Made by a program: the position numbers and the translations under genes. The notes under the pieces were generated by a model. The model did no database searches. It saw only the letters and a list, made by a program, of their open reading frames with translations, and had not been told where the DNA came from. From an uncultured Bacteroidota bacterium (GTDB taxonomy: Bacteria; Bacteroidota; Bacteroidia; UBA7662), in NCBI GenBank assembly GCA_903908015.1, contig CAIVQI010000175.1, positions 1 through 7,035 on the forward strand: 7,035 bases of DNA, in the 5' to 3' direction. Position 1 is the stretch's first letter. Each line of letters opens with the position of its first letter. Below, one piece after another: positions 6,619-7,035 of this stretch.

Positions 6619-7035
6619 ATGGTGACATTGGAAGAGAAGGTGCGAAGCGCCATTCGTATTGTACCCGACTTTCCCCAAACTGGGGTAATGTACAAGGACA
6701 TTACGACCTTTTTTAAACATCCTCTGCTGTTGAGGGAAGTCATCGACGACGCCAGTCGACGCCTCGCAGCCTACCGCCCTGAAGCGTTGGCTGCCGTAGA
6801 AAGCCGCGGATTCTTGATGGCTGTGCCTATCGCCCTAGAATTGGGGATTCCGCTGGTGATGTTGCGCAAGAAAGGCAAACTCCCCCTCGAGACCCTTCAG
6901 GAGTCGTATGAACTGGAGTACGGAAGCGCAACCTTGGAAATGCACCGCGACGAACTTTCCCCAGGTATGCGGGTGGCTCTAACGGATGATGTACTCGCCA
7001 CAGGGGGAACGGCTGAAGCTGCTGCGCGCCTGATC
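6619..7035 (+). CDS. apt: Adenine phosphoribosyltransferase, 5' part
   Basis: The frame is open from the ATG at 6619 to the window edge (139 complete codons, no stop). Apt converts adenine and 5-phosphoribosyl diphosphate (PRPP) to AMP and pyrophosphate in cytosolic purine salvage. Typical features appear in order: the N-terminal segment RIVPDFPQTGVMYKDITTFF (13-32), ESRGF (61-65), RKKGKLPLET (83-92), the YELEYG stretch (97-102), and the PRPP-binding loop LTDDVLATGGT (121-131) with the paired acidic residues Asp123 and Asp124. Family members are usually about 170-180 residues, so roughly the last 35-40 are missing because the window ends, not because the gene is broken. The start fits the usual N-terminus. 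The promoter is unclear; see the weak element at 6593-6599. Confidence 0.95.
   Translation, partial: MVTLEEKVRSAIRIVPDFPQTGVMYKDITTFFKHPLLLREVIDDASRRLAAYRPEALAAVESRGFLMAVPIALELGIPLVMLRKKGKLPLETLQESYELEYGSATLEMHRDELSPGMRVALTDDVLATGGTAEAAARLI

Noticed and set aside
6579..6716. A 45-codon plus-strand frame starting upstream of apt and overlapping its 5' end
   Set aside because: The translation resembles no known protein, it overlaps the conserved apt N-terminus out of frame, and it would begin upstream of the only candidate apt promoter element.

Overview
The window reads as chromosomal DNA from a member of the Bacteroidota. The evidence is: no Shine-Dalgarno sequences before the starts; at least one exact match to the Bacteroidota -7 promoter consensus (TAnnTTTG); two lipoprotein precursors in tandem; and a DUF1801 protein of the type common in that phylum. 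This is inference from sequence features, not from a database search, and I cannot name a genus. Every gene sits in an intact reading frame. I see no insertion sequence, tRNA, rRNA, CRISPR array or phage gene.

Layout. Positions 26-987 (minus strand) hold two small membrane-protein genes: a four-helix protein of unknown function, then an UPF0316/DUF2179 protein that begins 2 bases after its stop. They diverge from the plus-strand pair at 1045-5294, which encodes a GH13 alpha-amylase-family lipoprotein with a CBM48-like domain and, 11 bases later, a YtcJ-like amidohydrolase lipoprotein. The short divergent gap carries a near-perfect inverted repeat overlapping a promoter-like element. The plus-strand pair ends tail to tail with a minus-strand gene (5302-5982) for a stand-alone cytosolic von Willebrand A (VWA) protein. 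Two hairpins flank that junction. The VWA gene diverges across 127 bases from a DUF1801 gene (6110-6565). The plus strand then carries the start of apt, adenine phosphoribosyltransferase, which runs off the window at 7035.

How the genes fit together. The amylase and amidohydrolase are probably co-transcribed and both act outside the cytoplasm as lipid-anchored hydrolases, one on alpha-glucans and one on an unknown amide or cyclic substrate. No SusC/SusD pair is present, so this is not a classical starch-utilisation locus within the window. The two minus-strand membrane proteins form a second small operon of unknown role. The VWA, DUF1801 and apt genes look like unrelated single-gene units. 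I found no convincing new multi-gene system. The most notable points are the operator-like inverted repeat at 994-1020, the pentapeptide repeat insertion in the amidohydrolase, and the hairpins at the convergent junction.
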